Of a stretch of DNA of 64,000 nt, positions 11,480 to 24,330 are shown piece after piece (the first letter of the stretch is position 1; each line of letters starts with the position of its first letter). The notes beneath the pieces were generated by a model. That model worked only from the letters and a program-made list of their open reading frames with translations. It had not been told where the DNA came from and made no database searches. The DNA comes from Trichosphaerium sp. ATCC 40318 (taxonomy: Eukaryota > Discosea > Flabellinia > Trichosidae), in contig JALMLS010000194.1 of the NCBI GenBank assembly GCA_038496445.1, positions 62,001 to 126,000 on the forward strand, given 5' to 3'. Made by a program: the position numbers and the translations under genes.

Positions 11480-13033
11480 GTTTGCCAACACAAAAAAAAA
11501 ATTTACAATCTTTAGAATAATATTTCGTGGTATCATACAAGCGGCTTTTTAATACGAATACTGTGAGGTTATTAGGATCACTCCTTATTTGATCAGTCTT
11601 GAATACAACTGTAGCACGCCATGTGGCCACAGCAGTATTTCTAGGAGCTGTCCACTATTTCATAAAACAGTCAGACAAAGAAAGAAAAACAACGTTCAAA
11701 AATCGTTTCAGACGTTAATGTTTTGTTGTTCTGTTGGACTTCTTGGTTGTTTTAACATAAGGAGAAACGTACAGTAAACATGCCATCAAAAGCTGGGTAC
11801 GGCTGACCATTTCGTGTCCACGTGATAGTAAGTTCTTCATTGTGATTGTTTTTCTCTTTACGGAACTGAGCCACTTGAACTACTTTAGCTGTAACAGTAA
11901 TATCTGCAGTGCCACAATCAGCTTCGATATCATCAATCAAGTTCACTACAGCAAAGAAACGAAGCCACCTAAATATCATGAACACGTGTCAACAAAATCA
12001 TTAAAGTGACATGGTACTACTTACATATTCTCAACATCAACAGGACAGAAATGTGGAGAACTCATATTGCGCATGAGACAATACTCGTTCATAGGTCTGT
12101 ATCCTGCCAACGTATTTCCAAGGCGGTAAGTCTTGTATGCTCCGATATAATCTTCCCAGTGGAACTGAGGTGCGTCCATGTATTCATGAAGTGTCAGAGA
12201 GCACAGTTGACGTTCAATTGGCCCAGAACCAGGGTACGCTATGAAAGTCATAAAAACGAAAGGAAAGGTTTTTTTAGTGTTTGGTTACCCTGCTTGAATT
12301 CTAAGGTATGTTCACCAGAAGAGAATCCTTCGGATCCCTCATACTGATAAAACGTTCTGTCGTCTTCACCATGTGACTTCCAATCGAGTGGTTCACCATC
12401 AAAGAGCACAATATTAAAAAACAAAAATCAGAAAAAACTTTGAAAGTACAAAAAGGGTTACTTGTTTGAAGTCTCAACTGAGCATCTTGTGCGACTACCG
12501 GAGGTCTATCAGTTAACCAATGACCCATTTGGAGGCTGCTTGAGTAAGAGACGAAGCGTAATTGGCGCCATTGTAGGCAGATCCACCATCATACTCCTCG
12601 CCTATGAAGTGTCATGTTACAACTGCTTTTTGCTCTAAAAGTCCGTACCAACTTTACCAAAGTTGTGACCGAGTTCTAGAAAAAAGTTGAGTTTGTAGGG
12701 TTTTTTTAGTTTTTTACCTTTGCTGGGCGTTTAACAACTTTACACTCCCTGTGAAGTACTCTTGTGGCAATATGCTTTGTCGTAGCATAGAGCTCATACA
12801 CTTTACCTCCATTTACGCCAGTATCATAAGAAATAATTTGAGGTGAAGATTCCAAGTTAAATTTTTTTTCTTCTACGAACCCACGATACTTTGGTACGTA
12901 CTCCTCAACTACTGTCGTGCATTTCTTGGAGTGGGGTATTTGTAACAAATCTGATGTGGTAGCTATCGTTTGGATGCTTCGACAATACTATTACCGCTAT
13001 GTACGCCAACAGAAGAGCAACAAAACGTTTCAT
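11480..13033 (-). pseudogene. Broken copy of M64 metallopeptidase gene
   Basis: It is nearly identical to the intact gene at 15314-17704 but carries several lesions. A two-base loss near 12931 shifts the frame soon after the signal peptide. About 665 bases are missing at the junction near 12676 (16682-17350 in the intact copy), which removes the N-terminal half of the catalytic domain and cuts into the H-E-L-G-H zinc motif. A further 180 or so bases are missing near 12410, one base is missing near 12523, and the 3' end differs. The start codon (13031-13033) and signal peptide survive. It lies head-to-head with R3. Confidence 0.85.
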
Positions 13034-13136
13034 ATACAAGCGAATATTTTGATGCTGGATTTGCCAAGTAAAACAAGTTGGCAAAACGTTTTGCTACACG
13101 CAGTCTAAACTTCAATATTACGGTTTTACATGAGTT

Positions 13137-13217
13137 ATGGCAGAACCGCTAACTACGTCAGTCAATTTGCATATGTTACAGTTGAGATTTGGCTATCAAA
13201 ATTTTATATCAATTTGA
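13137..13217 (+). other. Relic RCC1 first-exon start acting as 26-codon upstream ORF
   Basis: The sequence M-A-E-P-L-T-T-S-V-N-L-H resembles the start of the RCC1 genes (M-A-E-P-Q-S-S-S-V-N-L-Q) but then diverges and stops after 26 codons. It ends 17 bases before the R3 ATG. The same relic, with the same length, precedes R4 at 17808-17888. Confidence 0.7.
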
Positions 13218-13234
13218 GCTCATTACACGTTTAA

Positions 13235-15024
13235 ATGGCAGAACCACAATCTTCGTTGGTTAATTTACAATATGTTAACCGTTTGGCCACTGGTTGGGAC
13301 CATTCAATGGTAATCGCAGACGATGGCTTTGTTTACACGTGGGGACGAAACAATGAGCGTCAATTGGGTAACACAGACGAATATATGAGTTCTATCGCAA
13401 GACCAATAAAATCAGTCATAAATATCGTCTGTATTGCTGCTGGATGCTATCATAGCCTTGCAGTTGATTCAAACGGTATTGTGTATGTATGGGGCTGTAA
13501 TTCAGACGGGTCATTGGGTCTGGGTCACTTTGCGTCACCTGTTTCGTCACCAACACGTGTTCCAAATCTCAACAATATCACGAAAGTCTCTGCCTATTAT
13601 GCGAGTATGGCGTTATCAAAATCAGGTCATGTCTACTCTTGGGGAAACAACGAATATCAAGGATTGGGTCATTCATTCGACAATTCGAAAGTTTCATCAC
13701 CAGCGGTTATTCCAAATCTTCAAAATGTTCAAAAAATTCAAACTAATTGTGTAAGTGGAGCAATGACATCAACAGGTCATGTCTTTCTTTGGGGAACAAC
13801 AGAAGATGAAGCAATAGATAAATCATTATTCTTGAAACGAAAGACAATTTCACGTGTTCCAAGTATTGATGATGCCACTGATATTGCCATTGGTTTTAGT
13901 CATGTACTTGTTCTCCTCAAGTCAGGACAAGTATTTTCTTTTGGACACAACTGGTATGGGTGTGGGTGTCTTGGGTTGGGTATTGATGACGAGTATGGCC
14001 AGGGTATCATCAAAGGACTCAATAACATCAAATCTGTACATGCTGGTGTGTGGACATCATTTGCGATTGATGATGAAGGTTGTTTGTTTGGTTGGGGTAA
14101 AGGGAAATGGATTGATTCGTTCTCATCAAACAAACCATTAAAATTACCTGGAACATATCTTGAGTTTGCCAATAAACGACTTCATTCATTGGCAATATCT
14201 CATGACTTTCAGTTGGTCACAGGCGGAGATAATGATTATAGTGAATCAACACCACAAAAGTTAACATTCACCAATTATGAAAAGGTACTTTGAAATCTTA
14301 TATGTCTTTCTTTTTGTCTCACAATCTACAAGCACTTTAAACGAGCCAATAAAGTAATCACAAAAGATAAAAACGATGACGCTGTGAAAGCAATGAATGC
14401 AGAGTTAAAAGAAGACAGAAAAGACAAGTACTTGTCAAAAGCTGTGGTTGAGCCCAATCGTGATTACACCAAGTTTGGAGATGCTCCTGATCACCTTGAT
14501 ATCATTCAAGATGCCCTTGAAGCCTTTAAGATACACCAAAATAAAGAAGAACACATTGAAATACAAGTACATCAGAAACAAGCGATACCTATCTCACATG
14601 GTATTTTAGGTTGACAATCCTCGCTTGTCACTTGATGAAGACACCTCAAATGTTCGCCCTGTTTCATCAAACTACAACACGTCACTTTTATCTGAACAAT
14701 CATGGAATGACAAGCCTCATGTTTCAGTTGCTCACACAAAGGTGTCTCGTTTTAATTTTATTTTCTTCACATTTAATTTTGTTCATTTAGTCAGAGTTCT
14801 GTCCACCTCAAGATAATCAATCAGTCGCTACTCCCAAATATGATTGGAAATCAACATTGTTGAGGTTGGGTATTTCAAGTAAAAGAGCACAAGAACTTGG
14901 GTCGTTGATGAACAAAGCAGCCATAAAGAAAAGTGAAATCATTCCTGAAGTGTTAGAAGAGCTTGGATTCAATGTGATTGAGCGTATAAAAGTCATAAAA
15001 GCAAAGGAAAACAAAATGCTATAA
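13235..15024 (+). CDS. R3: RCC1 beta-propeller with SAM-like C-terminus
   Basis: Exon 1 (13235-14284) encodes the seven blades. It is followed by the linker exon (R-D-Y-T-K-F-G-D-A-P-D-H), an exon ending SWNDKPHVSV, and the SAM-like exon ending in K-E-N-K-M-L. Linker, introns and SAM exon are nearly identical to R2. In blade 4 one codon of the variable pair is missing (Q-T-N-C-V-S-G). In blade 5 a six-base duplication gives Y-G-C-G-C-L-G. Both changes keep the frame. The frame is open from start to stop. Its 5' side holds the relic upstream ORF and, beyond it, the broken M64 gene in head-to-head orientation. Confidence 0.85.
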
Positions 15025-15035
15025 ACAGAACATCA

Positions 15036-15180
15036 TTATTACTGAAGGCCTGACATTTGATGAATTAGCATAGCAAATTAGTCAGAATACTTGTATTGTA
15101 CACAAAAACCTTTTCAATAAATTCGCTAAGTACAAGTAAATCAATCGTATCAAAACAGTTAACAAACAATTTCGGTCGCT
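15036..15180 (+). repeat. RCC1 3' flank repeat, copy 3
   Basis: This is the third copy of the segment at 1-150 and 11308-11456, with small deletions near 15050 and 15148. It marks the start of the second RCC1-to-M64 duplicated block. Confidence 0.8.
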
Positions 15181-15313
15181 TATATTACCAGCTGTTTGCC
15201 AACACAAAAAAAAAATATTCAATCACGTGATATCTTTAGAATAATATTTCGTGGTATCATACAAGCTGTTTTCGTACAATCAAGATGCTTTTTAATACTA
15301 AAATGCAATCTAT

Positions 15314-17704
15314 TTAAACCCTGTAGGCAGCAATGCTATTATTACAATCGTCTGAGAAAGAAACAACTTTTTCCTTTGTGAATACTGTGAGGTTATTAGG
15401 ATCACTCCTTATTTGATCAGTCTTGAATACAACTGTAGCACGCCATGTGGCCACAGCAGTATTTCTAGGAGCTGTCCACTATTTCATAAAGTCAGACAAA
15501 GAAAGGAAAACAACATTCAAAAATCGTTTCAGACGTTAATGTTTTGTTGTTCTGTTGGACTTCTTGGTTGTTTTAACATAAGGAGAAACGTACAGTAAAC
15601 ATGCCATCAAAAGCTGGGTACGGCTGACCATTTCGTGTCCACGTGATAGTAAGTTCTTCATTGTGATTGTTTTTCTCTTTACGGAACTGAGCCACTTGAA
15701 CTACTTTAGCTGTAACAGTAATATCTGCAGTGCCACAATCAGCTTCAATATCATCAATCAAGTTCACTACAGCAAAGAAACGAAGCCACCTAAATATCAT
15801 GAACACGTGTCAACAAAATCATTAAAGTGACATGGTACTACTTACATATTCTCAACATCAACAGGGCAGAAATGTGGAGAACTCATATTGCGCATGAGAC
15901 AATACTCGTTCATAGGTCTGTATCCTGCCAACGTATTTCCAAGGCGGTAAGTCTTGTATGCTCCGATATAATCTTCCCAGTGGAACTGAGGTGCGTCCAT
16001 GTATTCATGAAGTGTCAGAGAGCACAGTTGACGTTCAATTGGCCCAGAACCAGGGTACGCTATGAAAGTCATAAAAACGAAAGTCGAAAGTTTTTTTTTT
16101 ATTGTTCGGTTACCCTGCTTGAATTCTAAGGTATGTTCACCAGAAGAGAATCCTTCGGATCCCTCGTACTGATAAAACGTTCTGTCGTCTTCACCATGTG
16201 ACTTCCAATCGAGTGGTTCACCATCAAAGAGGACAATAAGAGAATCTAGTTTTTGAACCAACTTTAGCCTACAACAAAAAACCAGAAACAAATTAGTGAG
16301 CCTTACCTTCTTCAGGACATCCAGAAATAGTAAAATCTAATAGCCATCGTTTATACTGTCCATTTGATTCAAACTTATAACTTATAGGACCTCCTTTAAG
16401 CAAATACCAAGGGTAAGCCTAAAAAACAAAAATCAGAAAAAACTTTGAAAGTACAAAAAGGGTTACTTGCTTGAAGTCTCAACTGAGCATCTTGTGCGAC
16501 TACTGGAGGTCTATCAGTTAACCAATGACCCCATTTGGAGGCTGCTTGAGTAAGAGACGAAGCGTAATTGGCGCCATTGTAGGCAGATCCACCATCATAC
16601 TCCTCGCCTATGAAGTGTCATGTTACAACTGCTTTTTGCTCTAAAAGTCCGTACCAACTTTACCAAAGTTGTGACCGAGTTCATGGCGAAGTACAATAGT
16701 ACCAGAAGTAGGAGATTCAGTAGATATCGCAAATTCACCACCGAGGCCACCGTAGTAAGGAGAGTTTCCAATCAAAGTAGGGTAATCGCAAGCTTGTGGC
16801 CCTGTCTGCTTACAAGCGTCTCTGGCTGCCTTTTGGTTGATAGAACTATTAGTAACTTCTTCACAATGTCATTTATTAAAACGTACACTAGCTTTGGATG
16901 TGTAAACACCTCTGAGTTCTGTTCCAGATCTATATAATCCAAACGCTGTGTTCAATGGTTTTCCACCTTTTGAGGAAGATTTAGTTAGGTTGTCAAAAGA
17001 GAATCTTTGTTTTAGTTACCAACGCCAATGCCTGACTCAACACTTGGTCTAAATACAACCCAAACATTAAAAAGAGGAAGATAATCGGCGAAAGTAACGC
17101 CATTGAACATATCATCGATCTACAAAATTGTCACGTGACCAACAATTTGAAAAAAAAGACGAAAGTTAATTTTGAAGCGTACAAGACGTTTCATATCATC
17201 TAGCATTTCTTCACGTTCGCTCTGTGTATACCCATCACCCATAAAAACTAAATCTATTCTATTCCACGGCTCTCCAGTTTCAACAATTGGAATAACTTCA
17301 TCTGCATTCTGTTCGAGCGAAACCTAGAGAATACACGTGATTAACAAAAAAAAAAGTTGAGTTTGTAGGTTTTTTTAGTTTTTTACCTTTGCTGGGCGTT
17401 TAACAACTTTACACTCCCTGTGAAGTACTCTTGTGGCAATATGCTTTGTCGTAGCATAGAGCTCATACACTTTACCTCCATTTACGCCAGTATCATGAGA
17501 AATAATTTGAGGTGAAGATTCCAAGTTAAATTTTTTTTCTTTTACGAACCCACGATACTTTGGTACGTACTCCTCAACTACTATCGTGCATTTCTTGGAG
17601 TGTGGGGTATTTGTAACAAATCTGATGTGGTAGCTATCGTTTGGATGCTTCGACAATACTATTACCGCTATGTACGCCAACAGAAGAGCAACAAAACGTT
17701 TCAT
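15314..17704 (-). CDS. Secreted M64-family metallopeptidase
   Basis: The start at 17702-17704 gives a signal peptide (MKRFVALLLAYIAVIVLS). After a propeptide-like N-terminal part (17375-17640) come the M64 signatures: WNRIDLVFMGDGYTQSEREE (about 17200-17275), FNVWVVFRPSVESGIG (about 17040-17090), then IVLRHELGHNFG followed across an intron by G-E-E-Y-D-G-G. The H-E-L-G-H motif supplies two zinc ligands and the catalytic Glu. Downstream exons read Y-R-P-M-N-E-Y-C-L-M-R-N-M-S-S-P-H-F-C (about 15870-15925), the conserved end of the catalytic domain, then a beta-rich C-terminal part. The family includes the bacterial IgA peptidase; the eukaryotic substrates are not known. It is probably secreted. 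Head-to-head with R4, about 200 bases between starts. Confidence 0.85.
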
Positions 17705-17807
17705 AAACAAGCGAATATTTTGCTGCTGGATTTGCCAAGCAAAACCAGTTGGCAAAACGTTTTGCTACATACAGTCTAAACTTCAATATTACGATTTTAC
17801 GTGAGTT

Positions 17808-17888
17808 ATGGCAGAACCACTAACTACGTCAGTCAATTTGCATATGTTACAGTTGAGATTTGGCTATCAAAATTTGAAATCAATTTGA
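17808..17888 (+). other. Relic RCC1 first-exon start acting as 26-codon upstream ORF
   Basis: This is the second copy of the relic seen at 13137-13217. It starts M-A-E-P-L-T-T-S-V, stops after 26 codons and ends 16 bases before the R4 ATG. Any scanning ribosome would meet it first, so it could lower R4 translation. Confidence 0.7.
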
Positions 17889-17904
17889 ACATTACGCACG
17901 TTTA

Positions 17905-19933
17905 ATGGCAGAGCCACAATCTTCGTCAGTTAATTTACAATATGTTAACCGTTTGGCCACTGGTTACTTACATTCAATGGTAATCGCAGATGATGGCTTT
18001 GTTTACACATGGGGACAAAACAATGAGCGTCAATTGGGTAACACAGACGAAGAAAAGAGTTCTATCGCAAGACCAATAAAATCACTCATAAATATCGTCT
18101 GTATTGCTGCTGGACACGAATATAGCCTTGCAGTTGATTCAAACGGTATTGTGTATGTATGGGGCTGTAATTCAAACGGGTCATTGGGTCTAGGTCACTT
18201 TGCGTCACCTGTTTCGTCACCAACACGTGTTCCAAATCTCAACAATATCACGAAAGTCTCTGCCTTTTGGGTGAGTATGGCGTTATCAAAATCAGGTCAT
18301 GTCTACTCTTGGGGATACAACTTCTTTCAAGGATTGGGTCATTCATTCAACAATTTGAAAGTTTCATCACCAGCGGTTATTCCAAATCTTCAAAATGTTC
18401 AAAAAATTCAAACTAATTGGCATGTAAGTGGAGCAATGACGTCAACAGGTCATGTCTTTCTTTGGGGAAAAACAAATAATAAAGCAAGAGATAAATCATT
18501 ATTCTTGAATCCAAAGACAATTTCACGTGTTCCAAGTATTGATGATGCCACTGATATTGCAATTGGTTTTAGTCATGTACTTGTTCTCCTCAAGTCAGGA
18601 CAAGTATTTTCTTTTGGACACAACTACAATGGGCGTCTTGGGTTGGGTATTGATCACGATTATGGCCAGGGTATCATCAAAGGACTCAATAACATCATAT
18701 CTGTACATGCTGGTACATGGACATCATTTGCGATTGATGATGAAGGTTGTTTGTTTGGTTGGGGTAAAGGGAAACTTATTGATTCGTTCAAATCAAACAA
18801 ACCATTAAAATTACCTGGAAAATATCTTGAGTTTGCCAATAAACGACGTCATTACTTGGCAATATCTCATGACTTTCAGTTGGTCACAGGTGGAAATAAT
18901 TATTGTGGTCAATCAACACGACAAAAGTTAACATTCACCAATTATGAAAAGGTACTTTGAAATCTTATTTGTCTTTCTTTTTGTCTCACAATCTACAAGC
19001 ACTTTAAACCAGCCAATAAAGTAACAATAAAAGATAAAAACAATGATGCTGTGAAAGCAATGAATGCAGAGTTAAAAGAAGACCGAAAAGATAAGTACTT
19101 GTCAAAAGCTGTGATTGATCCCAGTCATGACTACACCAAATTTGGAGATACTACTGAACACCTTGACATGATTCAAGATGCACTTGAAGGCTTGAACATA
19201 CAGCAACAAAATAACTCTGTACGTCTCACTATAAGGTGAACAACTTACTGACATTTGTAGGAGTGCAACCAACGCAAGTATAGTCTGATAGTTGATGAAA
19301 CATTATCAAACAACCAAGTGTTAAATCAACAATCCTGGAGCAATAAACCAAATGTATCTGTTGAAGCCAACAATGAGGTACCATTTGCTTTATAAAATTC
19401 CGCACATGCAAGATGAATGTTACAACTAATTGGTTCCTAGTATTATGAATTAGAGGAAAATAGTATGCCACAGCATGACATAGCCAACAACTCTTCATCA
19501 CCAAAGAAATCGTCTTATCAGAGTCCAGCACCTGGTGACGATTTTAGAAGCAGCTCCTCTTCATCTGACAACCTAAGGCGACAATCATGGCTCAATAAAC
19601 CAAATGTTTCTGTTGACATAAAGAATAAGGTACACTTCCACGACTTTGCTTCTTTCTTCTTGTTGTAACACTTAATTGTTATTAATGGCGTTTGTTTAGT
19701 CACATTTCGGTGTACCACATGAGAATCAATCAGTTCTAAATGTTGAAACTGATTGGAAGTCAATATTGATGAAGTTGGGTATCGCAAATCAAAGAGCTCA
19801 AGAACTTGGATCATTGATGAACGATGCAGGCGCAACAATTGATGAAATTGATAAAGATGTGCTGATAGATCTTGGATTCAGCTTGAGGGAACGTATTAAA
19901 ATCATCAAAGCAAAGAACAACAACACTCTTTAA
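17905..19933 (+). CDS. R4: RCC1 beta-propeller with two linker-motif exons and SAM-like domain
   Basis: Exon 1 (17905-18951) encodes seven intact blades. After the linker exon there are two exons, each ending in the family motif: about 19261-19377 ends in SWSNKPNVSV plus a short tail, and about 19441-19629 contains a serine-rich stretch and SWLNKPNVSV. Other copies have one. The last exon gives the SAM-like domain (DWKSILMKLGIANQRAQELG ... LGFSLRERIKIIKAK). No frame break was found. Variable pairs include Y-L (blade 1), H-E (blade 2, with Y-S-L instead of H-S-L), F-W (blade 3) and T-W (blade 6). Confidence 0.85.
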
Positions 19934-20816
19934 AACTCAGCACCATTTGATAAAAACCGTTTAACATGAATAGAATGAAGGGAAAAATAAATGAACAAAA
20001 ATTGTAGTGTTGAACAAATAAAACTCAGTTAGAAGCATAATATGTTTTACTATTATTTGGTTCCACCTATAGAAGCTATTGCCCTTGGATAGCTTCCAAC
20101 CACCATATGTGTTCCTTGGTATGTTTCAAACAGTCTGTTTGCTGTTACATGAGCACTGGTTCATGGCCACAGTAACAGTTAAAGGCATATACACTCTTTC
20201 TAAAGTGATCACGTGGAGGTGCACAGCTAGGCAGAGGCATGAACAATGCTTTATTGCACCCAGTGATGATACAAATAAATACAATAAGCTATTTCCAAAA
20301 GACAATATTCGGTGTATGTACGAGCTGCTACCAGCTCATAAAAACACTAAAAATCCTTTGCAGTAAAAAATCCTGTTTTGTTCTTTGTTTAGCAAACTCA
20401 TTCCTAAAAAACACGATTTTCATTACAGCCTTATTGAGTTTATTATTTTCGTCTTTTGGCTTAGCTATTAAGAAGCTAATGGGACTCTATCACTAGGCCT
20501 AATATCAAACTATTGAGCGCAATGAGCGAGTAAACAGGAAAAATGAAGCACAGCTCTAGTTCCTAACACTGTTCTAAGCACTATCAATTATCCAAGTTAA
20601 CCTTTGCCATTACAAATAAATGCTTGACAATCAAATCAAGCTGATACTTTTTATCACATATGTACACTGTCTTCAAAAGAGGCAAATGAATTAGCACTCA
20701 TGAGCTTTGATATTGCTACAACTAAACAGAGAAGTGAGCAGTGAATCCCCAACAAATGTCATGTCAAAGAAAAAAAAAAGCAAACTGGATAGTTGACGAA
20801 AGTCGGTTTGCTCTTC
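19934..20816. other. Intergenic region, no gene seen
   Basis: This lies between the convergent 3' ends of R4 and the W-repeat nuclease-like gene. Short open frames at 20079-20496 look like AT-rich chance frames. One CACGTG occurs at about 20210. Nothing else was recognised. Confidence 0.5.
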
Positions 20817-23800
20817 CTACAACGTACTTCCAAAAATCTCCTTCTTTGATTTTTCCGGTATTTCTAATAACGGACTAACATCAGGTTTTGGTAGCTTAAT
20901 ATCTGGTCTAGAAAAAATCCTGTAAGCAGAAAGAGAAAGGGCGGTTTTTGAAAAGCACAAGAAAAAAAAAAACTGAAAAAAAACGAAAATAATAAGAAAA
21001 GCGTGTTTGTTACCTATAATACAAAATTGTTGAAATTAAGCTATCTACATCGCCTGTATCCCACCAAAATGGAATAGGAATAAGTGAAACTCCTGAAAAA
21101 TAAAGTCATTCAAGTCAATACCAGCGTTGAAATTAAAGAAGATGAGAGTGTGAAAAAAAAAAAAACAAGAAACGAACTTGAAGCTTGGTTTGTACCTATT
21201 TTTTTACACTTGTGAACTTTTTCAGCATCTCTAGCTTCTTGTAGGTGTACGTGACCGTACGCACCAATAAATTCAATATAGTGCTGTTCGCCCATGTACT
21301 CCAAAGCGATATTGACATCTGGTACAAATACATCCAACGTAACTGCTCTATCAGCGTCTCCGCGAAGTCCAAGGTAGTATTCTTCTATGATATCCATGTT
21401 TGGAAATATCTTTTTAAGCGTTTGTGCCATTATGCTTTGAAAAAATGTCAGTACCAACGCAAGTAACAGCCATTGAAAGAAAGAAAAAATATGCTTTTTT
21501 TTCGAACAAAAAAAAGACCAAAAACAACAAAAGCCTCGTCTCCCTCACAATAAAGAGCGAGCTCCTCTAAACTTCTAAAAAAATATAGCACACAGGCTTT
21601 AGTTCATAATAAATTAAGTCCAATAGGCCAAGTGCAAGCGGATTTGAATATAATTTAAATTTTCAAAAAAATACCCTTGTGTTGTTCTTCTGTCTCGTGT
21701 AGAAAACTCAACATCTTTCCAAGTGTGTAATGGATATACTTTATGTAAGATCTGCGGCCAGTATGCTATTAGCCCAGAACCTCCATATTTCTTCAAATTG
21801 GTATGAGAAACCCTATACCAATCTGCTGGAGACGTCACTTCAAGAGACTCAGCAATACTTTCTAAAAACTTCTTGACATTGGCTGTATCCCTCCAGTAAT
21901 TCCTCGGTGTATCTTTGAAGGAAAGAAGTCAGTCTTGAAAAGTACATGCTTAAAATATCAGAAACAAAGAATGCACACGTGACAAGCTTTTTTTGAACTT
22001 GTCATAGAGTCAAGAAAATTCGTTCAAAACGAACATCAGAAAAGAAAAAAAAACATTGTCGTAAAGGACAAGCTGCAGTTTTGATAAAGTAACTTGCAAC
22101 CGAAAAGGACAGCAAAAAATCCCTACACAAGCCAAGGGTGTTAATTCGTTTTCAAAGAGATGTTGGCTTTGTTTCGGGATAGGTAAACTTTTGGGAATCA
22201 AGAAGTGGTTGTTTTTTGATTGTTTTAGTTTTTTTTGATCATACCATGAGTTCTAATCCTAAACCTAGACAAGTTCCATTTATAATCAGGATACAAGGAT
22301 TGTAAAATATGTGGTAGCTTTCGGTTAGCTGCCCTGGAATATCATTGTGAGACATAACACAAAAATACTTGCAAAAACGGAAAAAAAAACCCAAAAAAAA
22401 ATTTAACTAATTTTAACTGTACCCTACAATACAACCCCCAGCACGTCTCATATCATTTACAGTAATATCATACCAATCATCTAGATATTTCACATTAAGA
22501 TATTCAGCAGCCTGATAAAGTATTAGAACTCAAAACACGTGGGTAGATAAAGCGATTTTATGTCATTTAATGAAAGAGGAATTTCTCGTTTCTTTTGGCT
22601 TCAAACAAAATGTGTAACACGTGATTGACTTACTGAATGTAAGAAAGCGCGGTGGTGGTTAATATCATTCCAAAAATTTCTTGGCACTTGCTCTAAAAGG
22701 AGTTTTAATGAGACGTCATGAAGAACAGTTTTTTTTTTGAAGAAAAAATAAAATAGGTCCTTACTGAACTTCCAAGGAACCCATTCGTGATCTGGGTACA
22801 TATACTTCACAATCAAGTGTAAAGAAGAACCAAACTGGCTAAGAAATATTAATAAGTACATATAAAAATAGATGAAACCGACAAGAGTAACCAGTAAAAA
22901 AAAACTTGGAACTATTTGCGCACGTTATAACACTTGCACAACCCAATTTTGTTATATCAAAATTATTACAGTTATACCAATCCCTTACGTTTCTTATATC
23001 AAGCAGACGCTCAACCTACAACAAGTCAGTATAGTCAAGCAAAAACGTAAAAATGACAAAGTTTCAAGGTTGGTTTTTTCTTCATAAAGGGATGTTCGCT
23101 TTACTCATCCCACAAACTTCTCATAACACTGAAGATTGGCTAAACAATTAAGAAGGCTTGAATGTGTGTACCTCAATAAAACAATCCAGGACATTATCAA
23201 GGTCTAACCAATAACTCTTAGGAACGCTATGATGAACTACAACAAAAAAATATATTAGAACTCTTGAAGTATCTCACTAACAACAGTAGTACCAAAACGC
23301 CATGGAAACCATTTATAAGAGCGAAATATATCCTCCATACATGATACAAGGTAGAATCTGTACTGTCTAATTGAGTTATAAGTCACAGTTTCAGATAAAA
23401 AGCGTATCCTAAAATTTTCTTATTATGTAATATACGACTCACCTTAACAGCTGTGTACCACCTAGTTTTTTAACTTTCTCTATTGAAAGTTCATAAAATC
23501 TGTCCATTGAACAGTATTCTAGCGTTTCAGCAACCTATAAAACATTCATGTCAGTAAACAACACGTGACGAGTTAACCTAAAAGTCCGTTTTGAACCGAA
23601 AAATTTTCTGGAATGACACAAAAGTTTTGGGTTTTTATAGCATGTGTAAGTGTCGTACATGATTCATAAACGCTATTTTATTATCCTGTGATTCCCAAAA
23701 GTCCAATGGCACAGCGTCTAACGTAAATTGTTAGCTGCTATGCTTTTTTAACTAACGCATCGTTTTAAGCGTTGGTTAATCATTAAATAGTCTACGGAGC

Positions 23801-24330
23801 TGTATACAGGCGTATTTAATCAAACGTACTGAAAAGCCACTTGTTCCATTTAACATTTGGGTATACATCGGTTAATAGCGTACGCAAACATCCTTCGTAC
23901 GTGCTATAATGTAAGTGCCATTTGTAATATTTTACAATAAACGTTGAATAACACTCGTAAAACGATCTAATTTACCTATTTAAAGCCCCCCGCCTAGTTT
24001 TACGATATCTTGCCATGAAACGCTATACCAATCGTTGTGTTTTGTTATACTTAGCCGCTTCTCTACCTGTAGTACGTTAAAACACGTATCACCATAAAAA
24101 AAACTTGATTACATGTCTAACGAACGCTTTTCGTTCAGACCTAAACGACAATGCGCGCATTGCGTAGGTGTTTCATATTCTTGTTTTAGAGTTGTGTCAA
24201 GTATTCCAGAATAAGCTGTCTGTTAGAGTAAGAGTAAAAAAACGTCATAAAGAATGGAATGGTCATGCGAGAAAAAAAAAAGCCTGACTTTTTTTGGTCC
24301 ATTTTATACCGTCTAAACATCTTAATGGTG
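20817..24330 (-). CDS. W-repeat protein with PD-(D/E)XK-like nuclease C-terminus
   Basis: A many-exon gene whose body consists of repeated modules: D-W-Y-x-x-x-x-x-D-[IV]-x-[KR]-x-G-G, then Y-P-x-x-x-W-x-P/K-W-[KR]-F. Module starts are seen near 24030 (NDWYSVSWQDIVKLGG), 23490 (FYELSIEKVKKLGG), 22960 (RDWYNCNNFDITKLG), 22470 (DDWYDITVNDMRRAGG) and 21810 (DWYRVSHTNLKKYGG). The C-terminal part reads LDVFVPDVNIALEYMGEQHY, then K-V-H-K-C-K-K-I-G, then GVSLIPIPFWWD. This pattern (D, then E-x-x-G-x-Q-H, then a late hydrophobic strand with W-W-D) is that of small restriction-like/Vsr-type or RAP-like nuclease folds. Catalysis is inferred, not shown. The true start was not found; a C-x-x-C lies in the first exons (about 24150). 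A related repeat gene lies at 53916-55558. Confidence 0.6.

Noticed and set aside
15314-17704. Leishmanolysin (M8) peptidase
   Set aside because: The H-E-L-G-H-N-F-G-x-x-G-E-E-Y-D pattern and the N-R-I-D-L-V-F-M-G-D-G-Y start fit the M64 family instead.
20079-20496. Two overlapping plus-strand open frames after R4
   Set aside because: AT-rich frames with no domain, no splice partners and no counterpart after R5.
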